DNA from: Dromiciops gliroides
Lineage: Eukaryota; Chordata; Mammalia; Microbiotheria; Microbiotheriidae
Reading direction: 5' to 3'
Assembly: GCF_019393635.1 (NCBI RefSeq)
Contig: NC_057863.1
Coordinates: 624,583,291 to 624,647,290, forward strand
Length of the DNA: 64,000 nt
This document shows positions 13,001 through 22,351 of this stretch, in pieces. The notes beneath the pieces were generated by a model. The model was given only the letters and a program-made list of their open reading frames with translations. It was not told the origin of the DNA and did not search any database. Position 1 is the first letter of the stretch; every line of letters starts with the position of its first letter. The position numbers and the translations under genes were made by a program.

Positions 13001-16000
13001 CTGGAGTCAGGAAAACAGGAGTTCAAATCCAGCCTCAGACACATAGTAGCTGTGTGACCTTGGGCAAGTCACTTAACCCTGTTTGCTTCAGTTTTCTCAT
13101 CTGTAAAAGAGATGGAGAAGGAAATGGCAAACCGCAGCAGTATCTGTGCCAAGAAAACCCCAAATGGGGTCAGAAAGAGTTGGAAACCACTGAAAATGAT
13201 TGAACAACAAGAAGTGCTATGAGCAGAAAACATCAAGAGGCTTCAGAGAAATATTAATCCATTTGTGGGTAAAAGATCCATAACTGGTTAGTTATTAAAG
13301 AGGTGCTAGAAAGGGAGGAGCCCTAAGATTGAGACGAGAGCCTTAGCCTCAGTCATGAGAGACAATTCTTCATTTCCTCAACTGTCCCCATCAGAAATAA
13401 GGCATTAGATGAGACAATCAATAGCTAATGATGAATAGTAACAGCCAACGTCTCTACGGCATTCTAATGTTCACAGTCCCTAACCAGGTTTCTGTCAAGT
13501 CTTAGCTTAACCCTAGCTCCTGCATGACGCTTTTCTACATGAAGACCTCTTATTTGGGCACCTTCTCCATTAGTTTTCCCCCATTTGTCCTGTATCTACT
13601 TTGACTGCACACCATTGTTTGTACATTGTCCTTCCCGGCTCATCTCATTGGGAACTTGGGAATTCTTGTGGTTATTCAGTCATTTCAGCTGTCTGACTCT
13701 TCACGACCCATTGTGGGATTTTCTTGGCACAGATCCTGGCGCAGTTTGTCATTTTCTTCTCTGTCGCTTTTACAGGATGAGGAAACTGAGGCAAACAGAG
13801 TGAAGGGACTTGCCCAGGGTCACACAGCTAGTACGCATGTGAGGCCTGGAGTTGAACTCAGTCTGAAGTTGAGTCTTCCTGACTCCATGCCCAGAGCTCT
13901 ATCCACTGGGCCACCTAGCTCCCCTCCTTGAGAACAGACAATCTTTTCCTCATATTCCCAGAATTTAGCATGGTACCTGGTACATATTAGGTGCTTAATA
14001 CATGTTTACTGATTGATTGACAAATTTCATAGCACTCAACCCTCACCCAGGGAGAGAGCTAAAGTGCTCTGCACAGGATCTCTCACTGAACAAGGGTCTG
14101 AGGCAGAATTCAAGGGAATGCATTCCACGCTCTAGGCTCAGCCCCACTGTCTCCATTAGGCCACCTGGCTGCCAATTGTTCTGACCTTTCAGGGCAATGT
14201 CTCAAGTCCAGAAGCAATTCAAAGGTCAGCACAGGTGCAAACAAGCCCATGGTATTTTAGCTGGGGAGATCATGCTCCAGAACAGCCCCTCTACCCGAGT
14301 TCTAGACCTAGATTAGGGTTTTCAAAAGTGAGAGCTCAGCACTTCTCAACAGCATGTAGATGACTTGGGGATTGGAAGGACCCTAAGTCAGAGACTTTGG
14401 GGAGCAGCTTGAGGGCAGAGGCTGCAGAGAGCACTTCAGCTCTCTCTGCGCCTCCAATGTTGGGACTTACTGATGGGAGCAGACCTTTCCTAGCAGAACG
14501 CTCACCCCAACCTGGCAACCCTCCCCATCCCCCACCCCTGCCAGCTTGTTCTGATGCAATCCCACCTCCACTACATGTGGAAAGAAGGGCAAAGGAGAAG
14601 CAGGTATTGAGGTCTTCACAAAAGTAAATCAAGGCCACGTGAGTCTTGTGTGGTAAAGAGAGGGGAGGCAGTCAAGCAGGTGACAAGATTTTCAGAGTAT
14701 CTCCCGGGGTACTTAGTGTCGCCTGTATTGCTGCCTGAAGGCCCAGCCTGTGGCATTCCAAGGACAGAGATGTTGGGAAGGGCTGGACTGCAGGAATCTC
14801 AGCCCTCCCAAGAACTCCAAGGGTGAGGTGTCTGAGTGCCCTCCCTCCAGTCCCTCAAGCTCCAGGGCTTCCTGGAGAAACAGCCTTGGAACTGCGAGAA
14901 GGAAACAGTTGTTTCCCACTGTCAAACTGTCCATCACCTTCCCTTCTGAACATACAGCAGCAATTAGTGATTTTTCCAGGGGACAGGCCTACTCTTTAAT
15001 GAACTTCTAACAGACTCATAACCATACCTGGTGTTTTGAGAGGCAGAAACAGGATCTTAGGACTGGGTTGACAAAATAGGTCGGCCCATGAAAGAAGAAA
15101 GGTTTTTGTGTGTTTAAATGGAGCTTTATTCTATTTAAAAATGTAAAAGTCATTCCGAGCTCGGTACAAAAATAGGTGGAGGCTGTCCTCAAGCTGTAGT
15201 CTGCATACCCCTGTCTTAGAACATTGGGAAGAAAGTCCTTGTGGGGCCGGGACAACTCAGCCACCCTCTCTTTGCCTCAGTTTCTTCATCCGTAAGATAA
15301 GGGCACTGAACAACACAATCTCGAGTTCCCATGTCTCAAGCCTATGCGTCTACAACGTCTCAGACCTTTAGTAAGATGAGGGCCTTGCATTGGATGCTCT
15401 CGGAATCAATATCAGCAGGAATCAGACTGGTACCATAAGAGAGCTGGGCTTAGCACTGAAGGACCAGGGTTCGAGGCCATGTGTGTGACTCTGGACAAGT
15501 CTCTTCCCCTCCCTGGAGGCAGAACTAAAGGAATTCTGAGGTCTCTTCCAGCTCTAGTCTAGGATGCTGTGATTTTGGCTGTCCAACAGCACAAAACGAA
15601 GTGGGACTCTTCAGTCTTAGGTCCAAGGTTGTCCCTGTACTAGAGTTCTCCTCTGGTTATCCAGGTGGCCCCAGGAGGACAGGAAGAGAGACCCCAAAAG
15701 GCTGCCTGGCAAAGAGCTCTCCCCAGGAGGGTCACAAAGTCATGAGACATCAGAGCTCTGAGCCCATAACAATCAACTGCTTCAACTGCTTTGGAGGCCT
15801 GAGACACCATGGGACCACCGAGGCAGTCTGCTAATGCAACCGCCTCATTTTACAGGGGGGAATACTTAAGGGCAGGGAGACCCTAAGGTCCTGGGAAAAA
15901 GTAAGAGATCACATGGAGACAACATGGTAGCTTGAGACCAGCAAAAAATACTGGCTCTTGGGTTCAAATAAACCACCTCTGCCTCAAAGGACTCCCACAG

Positions 16001-17267
16001 ATCACTGGACCTCCCCAGAACTCTAACAGGTGAGGACCTGTAAAATGAGATCACAAATCTACACTCTATGAAGCCAAGGTCCACAGAGGTTGGGGACCAC
16101 AAGAGTCAGAGCCAGGAGACACTTGGAGGCCAGTCAGTCCAAGCACAGAAGAGCCAAAGGATGGAAGAGCCTCTTATCTTACATCTTGTTTATATGCTTT
16201 GATTCAGTGACTCTGGCCTCCAAACTGCTCCTCAAACTTGCCCCTCCAACTGCAGACTCTGGGCATTCTCTCTGGCTGCCCTCCCACACCGGGACCGCCC
16301 TGCCGGCTTCCTTCAAGTCCCAGCGAAATCGCACCTTCTATGGGAAGCCTTTCCTGACTTGCTTCCTGCTGATAACTTCACCTTATCGATCATCCCCGAT
16401 TTATCCAGTATCCCCTTCAGACACCGTTGTGCACGTTAAGCCTGAAGGGCAGGCTCAGCTCGGCGTTTGGCATACAGTAGGCTCGATGACGCCTGCACAA
16501 TTGAGCGCCTGTTGTCTCCCCTCGAGGGCAGGGGCGAGCTGGTCTTTCTGGGCATCCCCAACAACATGCTCTGCACGGTACAGGAGATGCTTGATAAATG
16601 CTTGCTGACTCGACCGAGGTCCTGGGAGGTCGGGGGATTTGGAGCTTCCTCTGGCCCAAGCTCCTCATTTTGCAGAAAGGGAAACTGAGGCTCGGAGAGG
16701 CCCCAGGATCTGGGGTTGGAAGGAAGGCTTGGAGCCCGAACCTGTCCCATTACAGAGAGGGGAGGGCGGAGGCGGCACTCCCCGACCCCAGGGCTCCACG
16801 GGAAGCCCCTCTCCCCGACAGAGGCCCCGGGGGGAAGCGGCGCAGACCCTAGCCCGGCAGCCCACGCGCCGACGCTCGCGCCAGCTCTGGACCGGCTCCA
16901 GGGTCGCATGGCCGCCCAGGGCTGCGGACTGACCCTTCCCGGCCCCCGTCACGCCGCGGCCGCGGGAAGGCGCGGGTGGAGAGAGGGGAAGGAGGGGGCG
17001 TGTGCGGGGGCGCAGGGGGCGGGGCCGTGGGCGCGCGGGGCCGCGGGGGTTGGGGGGTGTTGGACGAGGGGTCATTGGGGGAGGGGCAACGAGGAGGCAC
17101 CCATTCCTCCCCCGGGTCCCGCACGCCCAGCGGCCCGGGCCGCCGCCCTTGAGGCCCCGACCCCCGACCCCAACACACCCACCGGCCCCGGTGCCGGCTG
17201 CGGGGCCCCAGCAGCCCTGGCTCCCCCTTACCTGGCTCGTCGGCTCTGCCTGCTCCGAGGACGCCAT
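1049..17267 (-). CDS. PEX14: PEX14, peroxisomal membrane docking protein (partial: first 28 codons, exons 1-2)
   Basis: PEX14 is the peroxisomal membrane protein that, with PEX13, docks the cargo receptor PEX5. Only the first two coding exons are present: exon 1 at 17,232-17,267 (12 codons, MASSEQAEPTSQ) and exon 2 at 1,049-1,096 (16 codons, PGSTPENENVVPREPL). From recalled human PEX14, the start MASSEQAE is identical, and the exon 2 block is the same length and ends in PREPL in both. Both junctions are phase 0, with donors GTAAGG (exon 1) and GTGAGT (exon 2) and a TTCTTTGCAG acceptor before exon 2. The ATG has A at -3 and G at +4. The intron between them is 16.1 kb. The PEX5-binding domain and the membrane segment (human protein about 377 residues) must lie beyond the left edge. 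The gene is head to head with DFFA, as in human. Confidence 0.94.
1097..2171. other. PEX14 intron 1, unique-looking segment
   Basis: Intronic sequence without a recognised repeat or exon. The open frames here lack family resemblance and overlap one another on both strands. Confidence 0.5.
2172..2565 (-). mobile_element. L1 LINE 3' end (5'-truncated)
   Basis: It begins with a T-run (the A-tail read in reverse), followed by the L1 3' UTR signature also seen at 28,680-29,050: a pyrimidine run CTCTCCCCCCCCTCCCC, then GACAGCAAGCAATCTGATATAGG, given here only as a landmark. Two other antisense L1 tails in this window share the pattern. Confidence 0.7.
2981..3131 (-). mobile_element. Short tRNA-derived SINE
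   Basis: Full-length copy in reverse, flanked by the target duplication CTTCTCTTAAGCTTTT at 2,970 and 3,132. Confidence 0.9.
3228..3620 (+). repeat. Ancient interspersed repeat (L2-like LINE-tail family)
   Basis: It begins with an AATAAGCATTTATTAAACAC-type motif and continues with a degenerate body (gain-of-purine 'GGAGGCGGGATTGGAGCTGA' style text). The same family recurs near 5.65, 7.7, 8.2, 30.0, 36.0, 37.3, 39.7, 45.4, 58.5, 59.8 and 61.3 kb. The family name is uncertain. Confidence 0.55.
4541..4604 (-). mobile_element. Short SINE fragment
   Basis: Only the tail half of the SINE is present (GGGCAATGAGGGTTCAGTGA through ACACAACTAGTAAG) after a short T-run. Confidence 0.75.
4780..5180 (+). 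mobile_element. L2 LINE 3' end
   Basis: It shows the degenerate end of L2 ORF2 followed by the L2 3' signature: a 'CTTGAGGGCAGGGACTG' block, then 'GCACAGTGCCTGGCACATTG' and a TGATTGA-like tail. Confidence 0.75.
5325..5475 (+). mobile_element. L1 ORF2 C-terminal fragment
   Basis: The motif 'GAACTGATGCAGAGTGAAG' followed by 'CAGAACCAGGAAAACA' matches the ORF2 end of the L1 copy at 19.64 kb. Confidence 0.6.
5640..7140 (+). repeat. Ancient LINE-tail repeat, interrupted by a composite SINE
   Basis: The head is CAACAAGCACTTACTATGTG and the body contains 'GGGAGAGCATTCCAGGCATG', the same order as the copies at 39.7 and 45.4 kb. Sequence resumes after the composite SINE at 6,043. Homology becomes weak toward the right end. 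Confidence 0.5.
5767..6042 (-). mobile_element. Composite SINE: tRNA-SINE head joined to an RTE LINE tail
   Basis: Read on the minus strand, a 5'-truncated tRNA-SINE body runs straight into an RTE-type 3' tail ending in a GAGAACAAAGGACAAACCAC motif. The whole unit, not just one half, is bracketed by the target duplication ACAAAGCAAG (5,757 and 6,043) inside an older repeat. This fits a nonautonomous RTE-mobilised SINE such as the RTESINE class described in opossum. Confidence 0.65.
7720..7870 (+). repeat. Ancient LINE-tail repeat, fragment
   Basis: AATAAACAAGCATTTAGCAA head followed by the 'CTCAAGGAGA' block of the same family. Confidence 0.45.
8165..8830 (+). repeat. Ancient LINE-tail repeat
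   Basis: It carries the AATCAACAAGCATTTCTCAA head, the 'GGGGACACATACCAAGAAC' block and the later 'GGCGGCTGTTGCAATAATC' block, which is the full order of the family. Confidence 0.55.
8840..10225. other. PEX14 intron 1, mostly unique sequence
   Basis: Apart from a TG microsatellite and an MIR-like patch near 10,110-10,200 I see no repeat or exon. Confidence 0.4.
9888..9912. repeat. (TG)n microsatellite
   Basis: About 12 TG units in PEX14 intron 1. Confidence 0.9.
10230..10379 (-). mobile_element. Short tRNA-derived SINE
   Basis: Near full-length reverse copy with a T-run at its left end. CTCATTTT-like flanks occur on both sides. Confidence 0.9.
10385..11600. other. PEX14 intron 1, mostly unique sequence
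   Basis: A weak MIR-like patch lies at 10,385-10,470. Beyond it no gene, repeat or RNA was recognised. Confidence 0.4.
11620..12060 (+). mobile_element. L2 LINE 3' end
   Basis: Degenerate L2 ORF2 end (TGACCATGCCACTAGTCTAC) followed by the 'CTCGAGGGCAGGAATAG' and 'GCAGAGCTTGGCACAGAATG' blocks. Confidence 0.7.
12325..12640 (+). mobile_element. L2 LINE 3' end
   Basis: Second L2 tail, with 'GAGATTTAACTCAAATGCCA' and 'GAGTTCCTTGAGGACCATC' blocks. Confidence 0.7.
12963..13211 (+). mobile_element. Long MON1-like SINE
   Basis: tRNA-like head, then 'CTCATCTGTAAAAGAGATGG', 'AACCCCAAATGGGGTCAGAA' and an ACAACAAG end. The extended 3' half distinguishes it from the short SINE. Confidence 0.85.
13490..14030 (+). 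mobile_element. L2 LINE 3' end, split by a SINE
   Basis: The L2 left part ends near 13,665 and resumes at about 13,924 with 'CCTTGAGAACAGACAATC' and a TGATTGATTGAC end. A reverse long SINE lies between. Confidence 0.7.
13668..13923 (-). mobile_element. Long MON1-like SINE
   Basis: Reverse copy running from GTTATTCAGTCATTTCAG to GGCCACCTAGCTCCC, inserted in the L2 tail. Confidence 0.85.
14040..16225. other. PEX14 intron 1, mostly unique sequence
   Basis: Small MIR-like patches (for example near 14,080-14,170 and 15,440-15,560) are all I recognise. The open frames on both strands lack family resemblance. Confidence 0.4.
16230..16625 (+). mobile_element. L2 LINE 3' end
   Basis: Degenerate ORF2 end ('GGGAAGCCTTTCCTGACTTG'), then 'CCTCGAGGGCAGGGGCGAG' and a GATAAATGCTTGCTGACTCG end. 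It abuts the PEX14 CpG island. Confidence 0.65.
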
Positions 17268-17400
17268 CTTTCTGAGGCCTGACTAATCGATCGCCGCCCC
17301 GCGAGGCTCCTCCTGAACTGAACGCCTTCACTCGCGGACACAGGCAGGAGGAAACAAGAACCGAGTGATCGATAGGGAGGAGTGGGCGTGGCCAATGGTG
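16725..17400 (-). promoter_or_regulatory. PEX14: PEX14 CpG island and promoter
   Basis: GC-rich, CpG-dense block covering PEX14 exon 1 and the start of intron 1. Upstream of the ATG on the minus strand are GC-box-like GGGCGTGGCC and GGGGCGGAGC, plus CCAAT at 17,392-17,396 (inverted relative to PEX14). There is no TATA box, as is usual for housekeeping promoters. The transcription start is not determined. Confidence 0.75.
17232..17267 (-). CDS. PEX14: PEX14 coding exon 1
   Basis: Twelve codons from the ATG to the GTAAGG donor. The exon sits at the edge of a CpG island and begins with the conserved MASSEQAE. Confidence 0.93.
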
Positions 17401-17579
17401 GGGTGGTGGGGCGGAGCCTTAGGGGAGTGGAAAAGTTCTTCGTCCCACGCTCTCACTGAGACTAAGAACTAAAAGTAACCGGCTTACTGTGCTAAGCGCT
17501 TTACAAATATTCATTCATTTGATCCCCATTTTCATCCCCATTGCCATCACCAAGGACTTGCCCAGGGACACACAGTTAA

Positions 17580-17580
17580 C

Positions 17581-17616
<36 letters not shown>
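17580..17616. repeat. (AAT)n microsatellite
   Basis: About 12 AAT units. Confidence 0.9.
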
Positions 17617-17689
17617 TAAGCTTCATATAGAGCCGGGCAATGTGCTAAACGCTTTACAATCATCTCAGCCCTCACGACAATCCTGGGGG

Positions 17690-17835
17690 GAGAGGGGAGG
17701 TCTATTTTACATTTTACAGACGAAACTGAGACAGACAAACTGCTGAACTGACTTGCCCGAGGTCACCCAGCTAGATAAGTGGCAGAGTCAGGATTTGAAC
17801 TCAAGTGCTTGGACTCCAAGTCAATGTTCCTTCAA
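17690..17835 (-). mobile_element. MIR-type SINE
   Basis: The reverse MIR core is visible: 'TTTTACAGACGAAACTGAGA', 'CTTGCCCGAGGTCACCCAGC', then 'GTCAGGATTTGAACTCAAG'. Confidence 0.7.
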
Positions 17836-18087
17836 CTCTTACCACACAAAGGATCTTGGAATTTAGAGCTGGAAGGGACCTATCTAGTAATCATCACCCA
17901 CATTTTTTCAGGTTACAGGTGGGCCATCAAATCCCTTCCAGTCTTCGATCCCATGGTCTGTGCCAAAAACCCAAGCACAGGTTTCCCAAGGGCCCAAAGG
18001 TAGTAAATAACAGCCTGATAGAAATCCAGACCCTTGGACTCCAGAGCCCACTCACTACACTATACCCTGGCCTGTCCTAGGCCATTA

Positions 18088-18241
18088 TTTTTTTGTTTGT
18101 TTTTTGGTGAGGCAATTGGGGTTAAATGACTTGCCCAGGGTCACACAGCTAGTAAGTGTCAAGTATCTGAGGCTGGATTTGAACTCAGGTCTTCCTGAAT
18201 CCAGGGCCAGTGCTTTATCCACTGCGCCACCCAGCTACCCC
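18088..18241 (-). mobile_element. Short tRNA-derived SINE
   Basis: Full-length reverse copy. The target duplication is GTCCTAGGCCATTATT (left) and GTCCTAAGCCATTATT (right). Confidence 0.92.
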
Positions 18242-18513
18242 AGTCCTAAGCCATTATTAATGATTTATACAGTATAACTTCTTTCTACTTTGTGGCAAAA
18301 TTTGGAGGCATTTTGTAGATCATCACTTCTGACTTCCCAAGACAAAAACTGGCCACCTCTTCCCTTGATGTGTAGGGGCTCTCTATTAGAAAGTAAATTC
18401 CTTGTATTTGTGTTCCCAGAGATTAAGGAAATGCTTAACTTGGAATTCCATACCTTTGCATCTCCTCCTGGCTTCCCTAGATTCCTTCAAGTCCCCAATA
18501 AAATCCTACCTTC

Positions 18514-18667
18514 TTTTTTTTTTTTTTTTTTGGTGAGGCAATTAGGGTTAAGTGACTTGCCTAGGGTCACACAGCTAGTAAGTGTTAACTGTCTGAGGCT
18601 GGATTTGAACTCAGGTCCTCCTGACTCCAGGGCCGGTGCTCTATCCACTGCGCCACCTAGCTGCCCC
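18514..18667 (-). mobile_element. Short tRNA-derived SINE
   Basis: Full-length reverse copy flanked by identical AAATCCTACCTTCT duplications, implying a fairly recent insertion. Confidence 0.93.
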
Positions 18668-18845
18668 CAAATCCTACCTTCTACAACTTTCCCTACTGTG
18701 GTAGGACCCCAAGAAATCCAAAATATTCCAACCCCCTAGGCCAATAGAAAAACAACTCTGTCTCCCACCTCGAGTATCACATGTGGTAGAGCATGACCCC
18801 ATTATGCTGATAAGCAGTCCAAAGGTCTGCAAGATGATATGCAGG

Positions 18846-20086
18846 ACTCTTTGTGGTGACTAAGAATTGGACATCGAAGGAATGTCCATCAATTGGGAAA
18901 TGACTGAAAAAGCTGTGGTATATGATTGTAATGGAATATTATTGTGCTATTAGAAATTGATGTAGGGGAGGCAAAAAAATGGGTCAACAGAAAAACCTAA
19001 GACCCAAGCTCTAATTTAGATCTAAGTTCCAAGAAGGGCTATAACTTACAGACCCCAGCTCTGAAGGGGATTCATGGATAGTAAAACTCGGGAAACAAGT
19101 CAGGGCCTAGGTTCTTGTTACCCACATTAATCACCACTCCTAACAAGAACATAAAGAGGCAGGTCATAGAGACCTTAATTATAACAATGATACACAGACA
19201 GGGTATAGACATTCTAACTGATAAATGAAAATATTTTGAAACAAGGCATGGGAATGAAAAGGTCAAATTTGTCCCCAGATTCACATTATGATGTGTAAAC
19301 CCCAAAAAACACACCTCCACAGAAAAAGGTACTCGCTTTGGGGGTTGGCTCAAACTCCCAGGGACTCCAAATTAGGATAAGCCCTCCCCTGTACCTCCCT
19401 AAGGAGTAGATTATTATAATGAGACTGATAATCAATTTATCCATACTGTAAATAGAACTGTCTTTTCTTTCCTTATTCCAGAGACACCTCCATGATGCCC
19501 TCCCTGTGGTCACTCACAGTATTGCAATAAAACTTGGGAAACTGAGTCACTGAGTCTTGTAATTCTTTTGGGACAACTCACGATCACTTTGACCCTAAAT
19601 GCATCCCACATCAAAATGACAAGCGGGATGATTTCAGAAAAACCTGGAAAGACTCATATGAACTGATATATGGTGAAGTGAGCAAAACCAGGAGAACATT
19701 GTGCACAGTGACAGCATTATTGATCTATGAGCAATTGTGAATGACTTAACTACTCTCAGCAGTGCAATGATCCAAGACAATCCCAAAGGACTAAGGATGA
19801 AGCATACTATCCACCTCTAGAGAAAGAACTGATATTGATAGAACACAGACTGAAGCATTCTATTTTGTACTTTCTCTTTTTTTTCACTTGAGTCTTTTTA
19901 TGTAAAATGACTAATATAGTCATGTTTTACATAATTGCGCATGTATAACCTATACTGATTGCTTGCAACCTCGGGGAGGGGGGAGGGGAAGGAGGGAGGG
20001 AGGGAATGAGAGAGGGATAGAATTTGGAACTCAAAACTTTAAAAAAAGAAAGAAAGAATTTGGATGCTATAACAACAACAACAAAA
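18846..20086 (+). mobile_element. 5'-truncated L1 LINE, interrupted by a solo LTR
   Basis: Translation of the left arm gives the L1 ORF2 C-terminus (CPSIGK, LWYMIVMEYYCAIRN). The right arm, from 19,614, continues it (FRKTWKDSYELIYGEVSKTR) and then the 3' UTR and an A-rich tail. AAGATGATATGC at 18,831 and 20,087 is the L1 target duplication. The two arms were one L1 before the LTR entered. Confidence 0.85.
18958..19613 (+). mobile_element. Solo LTR of an endogenous retrovirus (fossil), class I-like
   Basis: 656 bp with inverted ends TGATGT and ACATCA, flanked by a 4-bp AAAT duplication, inside the L1 ORF2 tail. An AATAAA lies at about 19,527. A 4-bp duplication points to a class I (gamma-like) element, though this is inference. 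No internal retroviral sequence remains. It is younger than the host L1. Confidence 0.75.
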
Positions 20087-20190
20087 AAGATGATATGCTG
20101 GATCTGGAAGAATGCTGCATATCCTACTAATAATACCCCCATTATTCAAAAATGCCCTCACAGTTATCTTACCCTTCCTCCCCTTTGCTT

Positions 20191-20323
20191 CGTTTGTTTG
20201 TTTTTGGTTAGGCAGTTGGGGTTAAATGACTTGCTCAGAGTCACACAGCTAGTAACTGTTAAGTGTCGGAGGCCAGATTTGAATTCCGGTCCTCCTGACT
20301 CCACTGTGCCACCTAGCCGCCCC
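20191..20323 (-). mobile_element. Short tRNA-derived SINE (internally shortened)
   Basis: Reverse copy lacking about 20 bp near the head. The flanking CTCCCCTTTGCTT duplication is present. Confidence 0.9.
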
Positions 20324-20499
20324 TTCTCCCCTTTGCTTTGTAAAGATACAAAAGATCAGGTCTTCTCTTACTCCAGTGGGACAGCCATCAGCCATATATC
20401 CCTTTCTCCTAATAAATTTCTTTTTATTTTACAAGATTTGTGATGAGCCTCCAATTCTTTGGGTGAGCTAGCCCCCCCCCCATCCAAGTCCCAAGTCCC

Positions 20500-20890
20500 C
20501 TCAGCTCTATCCTTATTAATTCACATAGCCTCCCTCTGTTGATTATTTCCAATTTATCCTATCTCTATCTTAGATTGTACATTCCTTGAGGGTAGGAACT
20601 ATCCTGTGCCTCTTTTTATTTCTTAATATGTTTCCACAGTACTTTTCTCCATTTTTTTTTTTTTGCGGGACAATGGGGGTTAAGTGACTTGCCCAGGGTC
20701 ACACAGCTAGTAAGTGTCAAATGTCTGAGGCTGGATTTGAACTCAGGTCCTCCTGAATCCAGGGCCTGTGCTTTATCCACTGCAGCGCCACCTAGCTGCC
20801 CCCACTATGTTTTTAGAAACCAGAAATGACAGGAAATTATCCTAGCTGAATAGGAGTAATACTAACCAACTACAATGTGTTCACACGGTA
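20500..20890 (+). mobile_element. L2 LINE 3' end, split by a SINE
   Basis: 'CATTCCTTGAGGGTAGGAAC' is the L2 tail block. The copy is cut by the reverse SINE at 20,652-20,803 and I cannot follow it confidently afterwards. Confidence 0.5.
20652..20803 (-). mobile_element. Short tRNA-derived SINE
   Basis: Full-length reverse copy with a 12-base T-run. Confidence 0.9.
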
Positions 20891-21385
20891 CTAGAAGATT
20901 CCTTAATGACGGATTTTTTAAAACATATTTTTTTAATATTTTATCCTTCCTCCTACTTCCATCTTGCCTCCTTTAGTAGACAGTCTTCACACTTGGCTAT
21001 GGCCAGAAGACCCATCCCAAAGGCCCAGCTGATGACAGCCTCCCGGACCCAGGGCAAACATACACCCCATCATGAGGCTCTTCCTGCGTGGTCCGGCAAG
21101 GCAGAGCCTCTCAAGGCTTGTGTTCCACTGGGAGAGCCTACAAGAAGTCTTCAAGGTCAAGTCCACACCATGATGTGCATCAAAATAGGACTTTAGTGGA
21201 GGGAGTGTCCCATGATTACAAAATGTTATAATGAGGACAAGATATCTCCTTTGTGTTAACATTTCCCCTAGCCCATTGACTGACTGTTCTTTCCACCCTC
21301 ACTCCCACAGGGCCTTATGTGATCTCTTTCAAGGTTTTAGGATATTAGTTACATTGAATCTTTTGCTTGAATACCTCTAGTGACA

Positions 21386-21531
21386 GGGGGCAGCTAGGTG
21401 CACCAGCCCTGGATTCAGGAGAACCTGAGTTCAAATCCAGCCTCAGACACTTAACATTTGCTAGCTGTGTGACCTTGGGCAAGTCACTTAACCCTCATTG
21501 CCCTTTATCCACTGTGCCACCTAGCCGCCCC
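21386..21531 (+). mobile_element. Rearranged short SINE with an inverted head at its tail
   Basis: The copy starts GGGGGCAGCTAGGTG, lacks the next roughly 16 bases of the head, runs through to CTTAACCCTCATTGCC, and then ends with CTTTATCCACTGTGCCACCT, which is the SINE head in reverse. No obvious target duplication is seen. Confidence 0.85.
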
Positions 21532-21639
21532 TGGTATATCTTTTACAACCTGATTTTGTCATTCCAGGCATTAAGCTATCCCCTCTCCCCAGTTTAAGGT
21601 CATCCAAAATTTTCTTAGGCAGCCATCCATGTCTTCCTC

Positions 21640-21860
21640 TGAGCCCTTCATAGAAATTCAGGGCAGAGCATGCTGGCATGTCACCAAAGACCGCCCTCTA
21701 ATAGCCAACACAGGGACATAGATATTGGTTTAGAAGGGGTCCAGAGACCCAACGGCCTCATTTTATGTCTCTTGTCTCTTTTTGTATCAGCAGAGCTTAG
21801 CACAGTGCCTGGCGAATAGTAGGCGCTTAATAAATGTTTATTGAATTGAAATTAATTATA
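21640..21860 (+). mobile_element. L2 LINE 3' end
   Basis: 'GCACAGTGCCTGGCGAATAG' and the TAATAAATGTTTATTGAATTG end are diagnostic of an L2 tail. Confidence 0.65.
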
Positions 21861-22272
21861 GGCAGGAAACCTGAGGCTCAGGGAGACCAAATGACACCCA
21901 ATGTCACAAAAGTATTAAGCATCAGAATTGGAATTTGAACCCAAGTCCCGATCACTCCAGAGCCTTACCTAGAATCACCCACCCTGCAAGACCTTTTGGT
22001 CCTGTGAAGGAGAAACATAAACAAACTTCTTTAATTAACTCTGTGGGTCACCTTGAAAGGTGTACTGGCATCCGGTATTATGCAAATTTTAAACAACTAT
22101 GTTTTGTAATGCATGTAGGTATGCAAACGGAAAAACTATAAAAATTCAAGGCGTCTAATAAACTGAGTAGAGTATTTCAGAAGGCCGGGAGCAACATCCA
22201 AATGCATTAATTCGCTCTCCTGTCCCTTTAAGATGACTCTGAAGGAATCCGCAATCTCACTTGGGCGGGGCG

Positions 22273-22297
22273 ACTACAAGGCCCAAGATGCTTTGGG
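22273..22297 (+). promoter_or_regulatory. ZNF143/THAP11-like site 1
   Basis: ACTACAAGGCCCAAGATGC followed by TTTGGG closely tracks the known ZNF143 pattern (ACTACAA, CCCA, ATGC). It lies 184 bp upstream of the DFFA ATG. Confidence 0.6.
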
Positions 22298-22327
22298 TCA
22301 ATCCTGCGTGCTCCGAGGCAGCCCAAA

Positions 22328-22351
22328 ACTACCAGTCCCGGTGTGCTTCGC
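22328..22351 (+). promoter_or_regulatory. ZNF143/THAP11-like site 2
   Basis: ACTACCAGTCCCGGTGTGC is a weaker match in the same orientation, 55 bp after site 1. Confidence 0.45.

Noticed and set aside
16436-17331. Long GC-rich open frames on both strands across the PEX14 CpG island (up to 200 codons)
   Set aside because: They arise from high GC and few stops. Only the 12-codon start of one frame is PEX14; the rest is intron or antisense.
22079-22133. Octamer-like ATGCAAAT and ATGCAAAC upstream of DFFA
   Set aside because: Two short AT-rich matches about 50 bases apart are expected by chance and lie outside the CpG island.
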